Virus record (IMG/VR): IMGVR_UViG_3300050821_002540 | Span: 1-64,000 of that record | Length of the DNA: 64,000 bases | Direction: 5' to 3' (one strand) | From: a virus | Part shown: one piece after another, positions 19,818 through 27,502 of the stretch | Numbering within the stretch: position 1 is the stretch's first letter | How the letters are laid out: the number at the start of each line of letters is the position of its first letter | Translations under genes and position numbers: made by a program | Notes under the pieces: generated by a model | The model's input: only the letters and a program-made list of their open reading frames with translations | Told to the model about the DNA's origin: nothing | The model's database searches: none

Positions 19818-21742
19818 CAGTACAGATAAGAATTGACGGCAAGAGGATTCTTGCTATTGTTCCGTACAGGGGCGGCCGAGGGTCCATACAGGCAAAGCAG
19901 GTGCCTGGCGTTAAGGCAAAGTGGGACAAAGAAAAGTTTGTCGGATGGACCTACCCGCTCAGCCTAAATTCTTGCTATGCCCTCCGTCGTGTCTTCGGTG
20001 AGGAACTTGAGATCTCAGATGGCCTTGCTAAATGGGCACGTGCCGAGATCATCAAGAATAATACGCTTGAGGATTTCAGGGAAGAGGCGATTGCCAGCCA
20101 GACATTTGACCAGCTTGCGGAAGAGGCTCCGCAACTGTACCTTGCGATGGCGTCGCGGGAGTATCAGCTAGCAGGGACAGCATTCCTGGTAGCGGGTGGT
20201 CAAACGATACTCGGTGATGAGCCGGGACTAGGCAAGACACTGCAGGCACTAGGTGCTATCATCCAGAATGACGCAAAGACAATCCTCGTGGTGTGTCCTC
20301 GTACCGCAACACGTACAGTATGGGAACGCGAGACTGGTCGCTGGACTCCTAGCATAGCGACGTTTGTTGCTCAGGGAACACATGCCCAGCGTGAGGCTGT
20401 CATGAGCCGATTCTCAGACCATTCTGTCCTGATACCGGGGACACGAAAGATGCTCATAGTCAATACTGAGATGATTAGGGCAAAGAAGAGGGAAGTATGC
20501 CCGGAAGGGCTTGACCCCAAGTGGTGTGATGACAGGCCATTCGAGGCACGCGGCGATCACAGGCACCACTATGAGGTAGAGCCTGAATGGCCATTCCTCA
20601 GCGAGCAGGCATGGGATGCAATAATACTTGACGAGTCCCACAACGCACTCGCGTCCACCGCCAACGTACAGAGCAAGAGGATTACCCTTGCCAGGCGCGG
20701 AGCCGTCAGGATCAGGAAGCGTCTCAGGAAGGGTGGACTAGCAGTAGCAGTCAGTGGGACGCCATTCCGGTCTGACCTAAGTAAGTCCTGGGGGACACTT
20801 AACTGGCTGAGGCCTGATGTGTTTAAGGGGTACTGGAGTTTTGCCGAACATCACTTCGGTGTTACATACAATGGCATCGCAAAAGTTGTTGGCAGGATCG
20901 AGGATGGCAGGCAGATTGTCGAGCCACTAGACCAGGAGGAATTTGACCGTGCGCTACGTCCATACTACCTCGCGCGGAGAAAAAGTGACGTGGTCCCTGA
21001 CCTACCACCAATCATATATGCGGGCACTCCACCAGAAGGATTCCCCGATGGGCCATGTTACGTACGGCTTGATATGGAATCCAAGCAAGCTAAGGCGTAT
21101 CGCCAGATGGAGGCTAACTCGGAGGCTGACCTCAATGGTGGTAGAGTACTTGCTAACGGAGTCCTTGCCGAGATCACTCGACTGAGGCAGTTTGCAAGCA
21201 GCTACGCACGGATAGCCGGGCCGGGTCACGTCATACCGGACACCCCAAGCAACAAGATCGACTGGATCTCTGACTTCATGTATGAGCGTGAGGGTGGAGA
21301 TGGCAAAGTTGTTATTGCCAGTAGCTTCACACAGCTAGTCGAGATGACAGCGGCTATGCTCCGTAAGGACAAGTGGGAAGTCCTCACGCTTACCGGGGCT
21401 ACCAGCGACAAGAACAGAGCCATCCTTCAGCGAAGGTTCAATGACCAGGATGATCCTCTCCGTGTAGTTGCCATAAATACCAAGGCTGGCGGTGAGGCAA
21501 TAACGCTCGACGCTGCCGATGACATGATAGTCATTGACATGCCCTGGACCAGCGATGAGTTCAAGCAGCTAGAGAACCGCATACACCGCGTCTCCCGCAT
21601 ACATCAGGTAACAGTCTACCGCCTGATAAGCAATGACACCATCGAGGAATGGATCGCTGACATGTCAGAGGAACAGCGAGCAATCCTTGAGGCTGCTAGC
21701 CCACGCAAGCTCAGCGAGATGATCAGAGAGGCACGAAGATGA
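19814..21742 (+). CDS. SNF2-like / DEXH-box DNA helicase
   Basis: 642 residues from TTG. A short N-terminal domain with VKAKWDKEKFVGWTYPLS resembles the HARP-like lead-in of phage SNF2 proteins. Helicase motifs in order: QLAGTAFLVAGGQTILGDEP (Q and I, Lys141), ILDESHNAL (II, about 275), AVSGTPF (III), LTLTGATSDKNRAILQRRF (IV/V region), NTKAGGEAITLDAADDMIVI and ENRIHRVSR (VI). It would act in replication or recombination by remodelling forks. Overlaps both neighbours by 4 bases. Confidence 0.85.
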   Translation: MTVQIRIDGKRILAIVPYRGGRGSIQAKQVPGVKAKWDKEKFVGWTYPLSLNSCYALRRVFGEELEISDGLAKWARAEIIKNNTLEDFREEAIASQTFDQLAEEAPQLYLAMASREYQLAGTAFLVAGGQTILGDEPGLGKTLQALGAIIQNDAKTILVVCPRTATRTVWERETGRWTPSIATFVAQGTHAQREAVMSRFSDHSVLIPGTRKMLIVNTEMIRAKKREVCPEGLDPKWCDDRPFEARGDHRHHYEVEPEWPFLSEQAWDAIILDESHNALASTANVQSKRITLARRGAVRIRKRLRKGGLAVAVSGTPFRSDLSKSWGTLNWLRPDVFKGYWSFAEHHFGVTYNGIAKVVGRIEDGRQIVEPLDQEEFDRALRPYYLARRKSDVVPDLPPIIYAGTPPEGFPDGPCYVRLDMESKQAKAYRQMEANSEADLNGGRVLANGVLAEITRLRQFASSYARIAGPGHVIPDTPSNKIDWISDFMYEREGGDGKVVIASSFTQLVEMTAAMLRKDKWEVLTLTGATSDKNRAILQRRFNDQDDPLRVVAINTKAGGEAITLDAADDMIVIDMPWTSDEFKQLENRIHRVSRIHQVTVYRLISNDTIEEWIADMSEEQRAILEAASPRKLSEMIREARR

Positions 21743-21954
21743 CCGATATGCGTAATGTCAGGAATGCTATCGCACGTGTGCGGTCAAACCTCAGGAACGT
21801 CGAGCATGAAGCCGTTCTTGGCAACAGTAATGGTGCGTTTGCCTCTGCCCAGGATGCCTGGCAGAATGCCTTTGACCTCATGCAGCTATTCGCCCTCACG
21901 GATGATGAGCTGGCAAAGGCAAAACCTGGAGCCAATGACCCGGAGACAAATTAA
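21739..21954 (+). CDS. Hypothetical protein
   Basis: 71 residues, helical and Asn/Arg-rich (MRNVRNAIARVRSNLRNVEH). No family recognised. Coupled to the helicase by a 4-base overlap. Confidence 0.6.
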   Translation: MTDMRNVRNAIARVRSNLRNVEHEAVLGNSNGAFASAQDAWQNAFDLMQLFALTDDELAKAKPGANDPETN

Positions 21955-22121
21955 TGTCAGATAGTGACGATAAGTTCCGCGAGTGGTTTGGTGCCAATGA
22001 GGGGAAACTCAGGCTTCCATGGAACACAGACTCACTCCGTGCTGCCTGGGAGGCCGGCAGGAAGTCGAGGGATAAGGAGATTGAATTTCTCCGAACGGTC
22101 ACAGAACAGGGATGGGAATGA
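21954..22121 (+). CDS. Hypothetical protein
   Basis: 55 residues. DKFREWFGANEGKLRLP and LRAAWEAGRKSRDKEI resemble the short helical proteins (F-x-x-W...A-A-W-x-A) common in phages. Overlaps its neighbours by one and four bases. Confidence 0.6.
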   Translation: MSDSDDKFREWFGANEGKLRLPWNTDSLRAAWEAGRKSRDKEIEFLRTVTEQGWE

Positions 22122-22861
22122 CCTGGGAGACTGCTAATCCATGGGCCATTGTCGATATCGAGGCTCGGCCGCAGGTAGTTGTTACCAGGTATGAGAGCAA
22201 GGCAATGGCAACATGGTACCTCGGCTACCTACTTGCGCACGGGGCTGCGTCTACGCAGGCGAAACTCAGGCGCGGCGGGTACGGCATCGAGGAAAATTCT
22301 CGGAAGATGATGGCTGAAAAGGTAGCGTCAGCTCGCCGGATGGACTATACTAAGGGTAACGCTAAGCCACGAACCACCAACGTAGAAAACAAGGGAAAGG
22401 TCACAACCATGCCACCTCGCGGACGTAAGGGTGCTGCTGTTCCGGTCGAGCCAGAGGAAGTGCTTGAGGAAGAGAATGGTGCCGGCTTGTTCGATCATCA
22501 CCTGACCAAGGACCTCAGCCCTACGATGTCAACCTACGCGGACTGGTTCCACGCCAACGTAGCGGACATCGACCAGCTAGGCAAGGATGACCCGGCTCGA
22601 CTGCTTGCCCTAGGCAGCACGCTGTACCCGCACTTCCAGAAGTCCCCGGAGAACCAGGCTGCCCGTGCAGAGCGAAAGGCTGCGCGTGCCGTCGCTGTCG
22701 AGCCTGAGCCCGAGCCTGAGCCTGAGCCTGTTGCTCAGCCTGCGCGCCGGGGCCGTCCCTCCACCAAGGCTGCGGCTGCGGCACCGGCTGCTGCTCCTGC
22801 AGCCAAGGCCCCCGCTCGTCGGCGCGGTGCCGCCCCGGCTGCGGCCGAGGCACCCTACTAG
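22118..22861 (+). CDS. Hypothetical protein with basic Ala/Pro tail, possibly two fused units
   Basis: 247 residues. The first 97 (WETANPWAIVDIEARPQVVV...) and the part from an internal Met at 22410 (PPRGRKGAAVPVEPEEV...) look like two proteins in one frame; AAAGG lies eight bases before that Met, so a separate shorter product is possible. The second unit has an acidic start, STYADWFHANVADID, then an EPEPEPEPEP run and a C-terminal tail of Ala, Pro, Lys and Arg with RRGRP, like histone H1 or AT-hook tails. DNA binding is inferred. The gene lies just before the small-RNA locus. Confidence 0.6.
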   Translation: MTWETANPWAIVDIEARPQVVVTRYESKAMATWYLGYLLAHGAASTQAKLRRGGYGIEENSRKMMAEKVASARRMDYTKGNAKPRTTNVENKGKVTTMPPRGRKGAAVPVEPEEVLEEENGAGLFDHHLTKDLSPTMSTYADWFHANVADIDQLGKDDPARLLALGSTLYPHFQKSPENQAARAERKAARAVAVEPEPEPEPEPVAQPARRGRPSTKAAAAAPAAAPAAKAPARRRGAAPAAAEAPY

Positions 22862-22866
22862 AAAGC

Positions 22867-22939
22867 TCCTGTCCGGGGCGAAGTGACCGACCGGCTTGCC
22901 GCGTAGCCCGCAGGGGCATACGGTCTTCCCCGGACAGGA
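22867..22939 (+). ncRNA. Long hairpin, first element of a structured RNA locus
   Basis: TCCTGTCCGGGG (22867-22878) pairs with CCCCGGACAGGA (22928-22939), 12 bp perfect, enclosing a 49-base loop with a GACCG/CGGTC inner stem. It starts 5 bases after a stop codon. May terminate the upstream gene or be the start of a processed RNA cluster. Confidence 0.5.
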
Positions 22940-22983
22940 CCAATGGTTGGAGCACCTGGATCACTGATCAGCTCCAGGTCCAC

Positions 22984-23039
22984 GGAGGGCAGCATGCGAG
23001 AGCCGTGCTTCCGGCAGGGGTCAAACCCCAAGCCCTCCA
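22984..23039 (+). ncRNA. tRNA-sized three-stem RNA (minimal tRNA-like)
   Basis: GGAGGGC (22984-22990) pairs with GCCCTCC (23032-23038), enclosing AGCATG/CGTGCT with a 5-base loop and GGGGT/ACCCC with a 3-base loop. The acceptor-like stem and an unpaired A after it resemble a tRNA, but only two inner arms exist and there is no TTCGA loop. A hairpin ACCTGGA/TCCAGGT (22954-22960/22973-22979) lies just upstream. Confidence 0.4.
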
Positions 23040-23059
23040 CGCAGGCCGTGGGATCCCAA

Positions 23060-23116
23060 GGGTGTAGCGAGAACGGCTCTGGGTATTGGCGGTTCGATTC
23101 CGCCCCGCTACACCCA
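23060..23116 (+). ncRNA. tRNA-like element lacking an anticodon arm
   Basis: GGGTGTAGCG (23060-23069) and CGCTACACCC (23106-23115) form a perfect 10-bp acceptor-like stem. Inside are GAG/CTC around AACGG (D-arm-like), then GGCGG/CCGCC with loop TTCGATT, a textbook T arm. The stretch where an anticodon arm belongs is only TGGGTATT. It may be a degenerate tRNA or a tRNA mimic. It lies 55 bases before the tRNA-Gln gene. Confidence 0.5.
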
Positions 23117-23123
23117 CCTAAAC

Positions 23124-23168
23124 GTCCAGCCCCTGGTGGCAACCATGGTCGGGTGCCGGGGGCTGGAC
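23124..23168 (+). other. Stem-loop between the tRNA-like element and tRNA-Gln
   Basis: GTCCAGCCCC (23124-23133) pairs perfectly with GGGGCTGGAC (23159-23168), with an inner TGGT/ACCA hairpin. It ends two bases before the tRNA-Gln, a position that suits an RNA-processing signal. Confidence 0.5.
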
Positions 23169-23170
23169 CC

Positions 23171-23242
23171 AGGGGCGTTGGTGTATGGGTAGCACGCTTA
23201 GGTTTGATCTAAGAGCACCAGGTTCGAGTCCTGCAGCCCCAC
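23171..23242 (+). tRNA. tRNA-Gln (UUG anticodon)
   Basis: Acceptor GGGGC/GCCCC with A-A at the first position and a weak last pair; D arm with GTG/CAC and loop TATGGGTAG; anticodon stem CTTAG/CTAAG with loop GTTTGAT (anticodon TTG, U33 and A37 present); T arm CAGG/CCTG with loop TTCGAGT. CCA is not encoded. Similar in layout to bacterial tRNA-Gln, which usually has a weak U-A first pair; here that pair is lost altogether. Confidence 0.75.
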
Positions 23243-23262
23243 GGCCAATAACTGGAGGAACA

Positions 23263-23535
23263 ATGATGACATGGGGCCGTACGTACTGGCCGATCTTCCT
23301 GGACATCTCCTCAATATGGGTGCTACTTGGCTTCGGAGTGCCCGAGGCAATAGCACTCATCAATCACAAGCTACATGTAGATGACACACTCTCCTACTAT
23401 GCCCGTACCGAGCTACATATCAGTGTAGCGACAGCGGCTACGGCGCACACACTTGCATGGTACCTCTCATTCATCGTGTGGATGTCATTCGTCATATTCA
23501 TCACAGCCCACATCTGGTTCGACCAGTTCGGATAA
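23263..23535 (+). CDS. Small membrane protein, two spans
   Basis: 90 residues. Hydrophobic segments around IFLDISSIWVLLGFGVPEAI and HTLAWYLSFIVWMSFVIFIT flank a hydrophilic middle with HKLHVDDTL. CTGGAGGAA precedes the ATG. Could be a holin-like or membrane-remodelling protein; its place among recombination genes does not settle this. Confidence 0.65.
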   Translation: MMTWGRTYWPIFLDISSIWVLLGFGVPEAIALINHKLHVDDTLSYYARTELHISVATAATAHTLAWYLSFIVWMSFVIFITAHIWFDQFG

Positions 23536-23563
23536 TGAAAGAAACTCGCCCACAGGGACCACC

Positions 23564-23725
23564 GTGTGTGAGCGGTGCGGAAGAACGGCTAGCCAGGATG
23601 CGATCGGCCAGGCGTGCCTAACTCGCGGCACCATGAGGGAGACAAATGACTGGACTGCCACTAGTAACTACAACGTCTCGCTCGACGTTCCGGCGCTGCC
23701 CACAGAAGTGGGTATGGCGATTTGA
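23564..23725 (+). CDS. Possible small zinc protein overlapping the nuclease gene
   Basis: 53 residues from GTG. CERCGRTASQDAIGQACLTR has three Cys in a zinc-like pattern, followed by GTMRETNDW, which looks like a natural C-terminus. It runs 80 bases into the nuclease gene in another frame. A 28-codon frame at 23535-23621 competes with it. Moderate to low certainty. Confidence 0.4.
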   Translation: MCERCGRTASQDAIGQACLTRGTMRETNDWTATSNYNVSLDVPALPTEVGMAI

Positions 23726-24626
23726 GGATGGCCTAACTCAAAAAGGTGAGACCGCTGATGCCCTGTGGTTTGGTACTGGAGTCCATGAAGCTCTTGCTAA
23801 GTGGTACCTGAGGGGTGCGCGACGCGGGCCGCGACCTGCTGATACATTTGACAACTGGTGCTCCAATGAGATGCGCGAGATTCGTGCATCCCGCGAGGAA
23901 TGGGAAGACCAGGCTAAGTATGAGGATGCTCTTGAACTTGGCATAGCTATGCTCGACAACTACATTCAAGAGTATGGTGCTGATGATAACTGGGACATAG
24001 TTGCGATCGAGCAGCCATTCAAGATTAGGGTGACCTGGCACGGTAAGCCGGTCGCCCTGTTCATGTCTACCTGGGATGGCGTCTACCGGGACAGGAAAGA
24101 TGGCAAGCTCTACCTCCTGGAACATAAGACAGCAAGCCAGATCACCCTCCCCTACCTTGCACTTGATGATCAGGCAGGAGTGTACCTGGCCGTTGCTGAA
24201 CAGTGGCTCAAGACCAAGAACATTATGAGGCAAAATGAGCACATCGCCGGAATCATGTACAACTTCCTCAGGAAGACAATGGGTGATGACCGGGATCGGA
24301 ATGAAGGTGGAGCCTACCTAAACAAAGATGGCTCGGTAAGCAAGAAGCAGCCGCCACCACCGTTTGTCCGGAACCTAGTTGAGCGTGGCCCCGGCGAGAG
24401 CAGGACTCAGATGGAGCGACTAGCCAATGAGGTAGCTGTCATGAATGCTGTCCGAGACGGTACCATCCCAGTAACTAAGAGCACCACCAAGGACTGCACA
24501 TGGTGCGAGTTCTTTTATGTATGCACTCTCCATGAGCGTGGCAGTACCACTGCCTTCAATGAGTACGTTCGTCACGGCTTCACAAAGAAAAATCCATTCG
24601 ACCGTTACCAGAAGAGCGCAGGATGA
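23646..24626 (+). CDS. RecB-like PD-(D/E)XK exonuclease
   Basis: 326 residues. TSRSTFRRCPQKWVWRFEDG at the N-terminus and FGTGVHEALAKWY follow the Cas4/RecB plan. STWDGVY (Asp144) and LYLLEHKTAS (Glu159, Lys161) are the catalytic core. Three Cys in CTWCEFFYVC (about 287-296), with another near residue 18, could hold an Fe-S cluster as in Cas4/AddB-type nucleases. It probably resects DNA ends for the Sak4-like ATPase and SSB-like protein encoded next. Confidence 0.85.
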   Translation: MTGLPLVTTTSRSTFRRCPQKWVWRFEDGLTQKGETADALWFGTGVHEALAKWYLRGARRGPRPADTFDNWCSNEMREIRASREEWEDQAKYEDALELGIAMLDNYIQEYGADDNWDIVAIEQPFKIRVTWHGKPVALFMSTWDGVYRDRKDGKLYLLEHKTASQITLPYLALDDQAGVYLAVAEQWLKTKNIMRQNEHIAGIMYNFLRKTMGDDRDRNEGGAYLNKDGSVSKKQPPPPFVRNLVERGPGESRTQMERLANEVAVMNAVRDGTIPVTKSTTKDCTWCEFFYVCTLHERGSTTAFNEYVRHGFTKKNPFDRYQKSAG

Positions 24627-24874
24627 ATGCTGACGAGTACGGAAACCCTGACTTTGAGCACCCTGAGCCACCCGCGCCGGGTCTCGGCCACAACCTCTAC
24701 CATCCAGTCCCGACCGACAAATGTATCTGTACCGACGGCCCTTGTATGCTTTTGTCTGAGGAACGTAAGGTACCGACACCTTGCTCTGAAACGCCAACTC
24801 AGGAAGACCTACTCTGTGACGAATGCAGGGATAGTGATGTAAGTGGCAAGAAACATTGTCATCCATGTATGTAA
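24623..24874 (+). CDS. Cys-rich hypothetical protein
   Basis: 83 residues, overlapping the nuclease by ATGA. Pairs KCICTDGPC and LLCDECRDSD and the end KKHCHPCM suggest one or two zinc sites; the Pro-rich start looks disordered. No family recognised. Confidence 0.6.
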   Translation: MNADEYGNPDFEHPEPPAPGLGHNLYHPVPTDKCICTDGPCMLLSEERKVPTPCSETPTQEDLLCDECRDSDVSGKKHCHPCM

Positions 24875-24892
24875 TATGAAGTGGAGTAAATA

Positions 24893-25729
24893 ATGCCACC
24901 AACACGCGGGGTACGAAAGCCACGACAGGCACGATCAGGCAATCAGGCCGAGAGCCCACTCGCCATAGATGCTGACGTTGTAGAAATCAAGATCGAGGAT
25001 ATTGCCAGCTTCAGGGAGAGCAAGAACATCTGCCTCTTTGGACCGTCGGGACACGGCAAGACGACCCTCGCGAGTGGCGCTCCAAGGTCAACATTCCTGA
25101 CAACAGAAAAGGGCCTGTCCTCAGCTCAGACCGCCGGGTCAAGGTCAGGTATTATGCGTGCCTATGACTGGGAGCATATAAAGGCCGGTCTAGACCTGGC
25201 TGACGAGAAGCTTGGCGAGGATGACTGGCTTATTGTAGACAGCGCCACAAAGATGCAGGTTCTCTACATGCGCTGGATCCTACGTATGCAGAACCAGGCT
25301 AACAGTAGCCGCAGTCTTGACATTCCTGCTCTCCAGGATCACCAGCAGTACCAGAATGGTTTTAAGCGCTTCATCGATCACATCATTGATGCCAAGTACA
25401 ACTCAATAGTCATCTTCGGAGAGATGGAGATCCCTGGTGAGGATGATGAGATGGAGCGCGTACCTCACATTGAGGGCGGCAAGACGTTCCAGGTATGCCG
25501 GTATGTCATAGGACAGTTTGACGTGGGCATCCGGTACTCCGTTAGCCGGAAGCTAAGCGGTCCAGGCGATACAAAGCGGATCGCCCTAACCCAGCCCACT
25601 GACCAGTACTGGGCCAAGGACCGATACAGTGCCCTCGGTGACTACCAGATAGTAGAGCCGGGTGAGTATGATGCCATGGCACAGTTCATCGAGATGATAT
25701 ATGAGTCACGAGGGGAGGTAGTCAAGTGA
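24893..25729 (+). CDS. Sak4-like RecA-fold ATPase
   Basis: 278 residues. ICLFGPSGHGKTTLASGAP (about 46-64) is Walker A, and EDDWLIVDSATKM (about 109-121) is the Walker B strand. The rest follows the AAA_24/Sak4 single-strand annealing and recombinase-like ATPases of phages, which are commonly encoded beside a RecB-like nuclease and an SSB, as here. A basic disordered N-terminus (RGVRKPRQARSGNQ) precedes the core. Confidence 0.8.
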   Translation: MPPTRGVRKPRQARSGNQAESPLAIDADVVEIKIEDIASFRESKNICLFGPSGHGKTTLASGAPRSTFLTTEKGLSSAQTAGSRSGIMRAYDWEHIKAGLDLADEKLGEDDWLIVDSATKMQVLYMRWILRMQNQANSSRSLDIPALQDHQQYQNGFKRFIDHIIDAKYNSIVIFGEMEIPGEDDEMERVPHIEGGKTFQVCRYVIGQFDVGIRYSVSRKLSGPGDTKRIALTQPTDQYWAKDRYSALGDYQIVEPGEYDAMAQFIEMIYESRGEVVK

Positions 25730-25896
25730 GGTATGACACGCTTATGCTGGCAATCGAACGTTTCCTTGACCGGAAGCAAGAACAGACCGGCGAGAAGTGC
25801 GAGAACCCAAAGTGCATGATATGTAATAGCACATATGCTAACCCGGCAGGGACAATGCACTGGTGGCCAGTAGGAAAGGTTAGGTCATACATTTGA
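25726..25896 (+). CDS. Small protein with two Cys pairs
   Basis: 56 residues from GTG overlapping the ATPase stop. EKCENPKCMICNSTY provides three Cys, with His and Trp later (MHWWPVGKVR). Possible zinc binding. Its end overlaps the next gene. Confidence 0.55.
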   Translation: MRYDTLMLAIERFLDRKQEQTGEKCENPKCMICNSTYANPAGTMHWWPVGKVRSYI

Positions 25897-26105
25897 CGCA
25901 CAGGTGTATGCTTGGATCGTGTGGATGGGCCAGTCCCGATGAGCCAGATCAGTTCTCGGGGTGTAGGGCAACCTGGCATATCTTCGAGGATCACCCAGAT
26001 GTTTGGCTCAGGACATTCGGTGACAGAAAGCCGGTGGACCCAGACCCACGCACCGATGAGGGCATGATGGCAATCAGGGTAAACATCATACTATCTGGAG
26101 GATAA
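25893..26105 (+). CDS. Zinc-finger-like small protein
   Basis: 70 residues from TTG (overlap with the previous stop). HRCMLGSCGWASPDEPD followed by SGCRATWHIFEDH gives a C-x4-C...C...H pattern, so a zinc finger is plausible. No family recognised. Confidence 0.55.
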   Translation: MTHRCMLGSCGWASPDEPDQFSGCRATWHIFEDHPDVWLRTFGDRKPVDPDPRTDEGMMAIRVNIILSGG

Positions 26106-26330
26106 GTGCCCCCTAGACGGCAGAAGCCCGAGTCCGGTAGGGTATCGATAGTCGATGCCGACACGATGCTCATGCAACAGTTTAGGCTCCACTGTCAGAA
26201 GCGCCACCCACAGATGAAGTTCTGGTCAATAGGCGAGCATATCGCAGACCACAGGCTTCATGATGACTCTCTTAACCATATCCACACCAAGGAAGCACCA
26301 ACAGAAGAGGAAGGCAGCACAGATGCCTAA
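26106..26330 (+). CDS. Hypothetical protein
   Basis: 74 residues from GTG directly after the previous stop. MLMQQFRLHCQKRHPQMKFW and HIADHRLHDDSLNHIHTKEA: His-rich, with a C...H...H series resembling a C2H2 finger. Overlaps the SSB-like gene by 8 bases. Confidence 0.55.
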   Translation: MPPRRQKPESGRVSIVDADTMLMQQFRLHCQKRHPQMKFWSIGEHIADHRLHDDSLNHIHTKEAPTEEEGSTDA

Positions 26331-27147
26331 GCTCCGCAAGGAAGAGACAGAAGACATGGATGTAGCTGAGCTGGAGGCCGCTGAGTACAGCGACGAGCAG
26401 TTCAGCAAGTATGGCGGGGATGTCCCGCCGAACGACACGATCCTCAGGGCCAAGGTGTCCAAGATGTGGTGGTCCCGTACAAATGCAGGTGACCCCATGC
26501 TTGTCGCCCTCGTTGAGGCGGATGAGAATGAAGGTCTTCTCGGTGAGTACAACGGACTCCCCTGCTGGGAGCGGATGTCGCTAACTACAGGAGCCAAGTT
26601 CAAGTGGGCACCATTCCTGGAGCACTTCGGCCTCTCGATCAGGGACGTCAAGGGAAAGATCATCCTTGAATCTGATGAGGACGACAGCATTGGCGCCCCG
26701 ATCGTGAAGATCGACAAATTCGCACCAGGCTCGGAAGATGCATGGTGCCGGATTATCATCCAGCGCGAGAAGTACAATGACAACTGGCAGGCTCACGTAG
26801 CAGGCTGGCTCCCCTACGATGAGGATGAGGAGCCTCAGGATGCAGACGAGGAACTGGAAGATGAGGATGATGACCTGGAGGATGAGGATGATGCAGAGGA
26901 CGAGGAGGCTGAGGAGTCCGTCCCAGTGGTAGCGAAGCGGGGGAGGCAGCCCGCTAGGAGCGCTTCTAAGGCCGCCGCAGCCCCGGCCGCTACCCCTACC
27001 CGCGCGGCGGGTCGCAAGCCCGCTCCGGCCGCGTCCGCCCCGGCCAGGGCTAGGCAGTCCCGTACGGCTACCGCCGCGAAGCCCGCCCCGGCCCCTGCGC
27101 GGCGGGGACGCCGCCCCGCCACCGAGGACAATGAGCCTCCTTTCTAG
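26323..27147 (+). CDS. Probable ssDNA-binding protein with acidic and basic tails
   Basis: 274 residues. The core (residues about 15-165, with PPNDTILRAKVSKMWW, EYNGLPCWERMSLT and FAPGSEDAWCRIIIQREKY) is one I recognise from actinophages at the SSB/DUF669 position next to nuclease and Sak4-like genes. It is followed by about 35 acidic residues and a basic Ala/Pro/Arg tail with KRGRQPARSASK and ARRGRRPATEDNEPPF. The acidic-then-basic order suggests intramolecular contact or a DNA-competition switch. The tail is encoded by GC-rich DNA with few CpA/TpG dinucleotides, unlike the core. Confidence 0.7.
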   Translation: MPKLRKEETEDMDVAELEAAEYSDEQFSKYGGDVPPNDTILRAKVSKMWWSRTNAGDPMLVALVEADENEGLLGEYNGLPCWERMSLTTGAKFKWAPFLEHFGLSIRDVKGKIILESDEDDSIGAPIVKIDKFAPGSEDAWCRIIIQREKYNDNWQAHVAGWLPYDEDEEPQDADEELEDEDDDLEDEDDAEDEEAEESVPVVAKRGRQPARSASKAAAAPAATPTRAAGRKPAPAASAPARARQSRTATAAKPAPAPARRGRRPATEDNEPPF

Positions 27148-27323
27148 AACAGCCCTGGGGCCAGCTCATCAATGCCATCTTCGGTGAGTGTCTAGGCCAT
27201 ATCCAAGAAGCTGAGCAGGTCGGCCGCTGCGTCTACTGTAGACAATGCGGCCGACGGCTCTACCAGGGCACAAAAATGAACCCCATCGAGCTCTTCAATC
27301 TCAGGAAGGAATGGGGTAAGTGA
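27135..27323 (+). pseudogene. Open frame for a zinc-ribbon protein with no usual start
   Basis: Open from 27135 to the TGA at 27321. The readable part contains CLGHIQEAEQVGRCVYCRQC then GRRLYQGTKMNPIELFNL, which looks like a real zinc-ribbon protein, but no ATG, GTG or TTG precedes the Cys motif in this frame. It could be a start-lost gene, use a rare start (ATC/ATT near 27161), or be reached by frameshifting from the gene before it. Confidence 0.4.
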
Positions 27324-27502
27324 CTTACTTTGATGCTAAAGTTGAGCCTACAGATCACAGTAAGATCGGCGGGCACACCCTGATAATACATCATTACAAT
27401 CCGCAGCAAGGCCAGGCCTGGGTTGACCTCACAGACCACCAGCTCACTATGATAGCCCTGGCAATCCTAGGCCACCTAGCATCAGTCAAGGAGTTACGGT
27501 GA
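27320..27502 (+). CDS. Hypothetical protein
   Basis: 60 residues from GTG overlapping the previous stop. TLIIHHYNPQQGQAWVDLTD then a helix LTMIALAILGHLASVKEL. No family recognised. Overlaps the flavoprotein gene by GTGA. Confidence 0.55.
   Translation: MTYFDAKVEPTDHSKIGGHTLIIHHYNPQQGQAWVDLTDHQLTMIALAILGHLASVKELR

Noticed and set aside
22984-23116. tmRNA or a single tRNA with an intron spanning both tRNA-like elements
   Set aside because: Each element closes its own acceptor-like stem, no tag reading frame is seen, and no half has an anticodon arm with U33.
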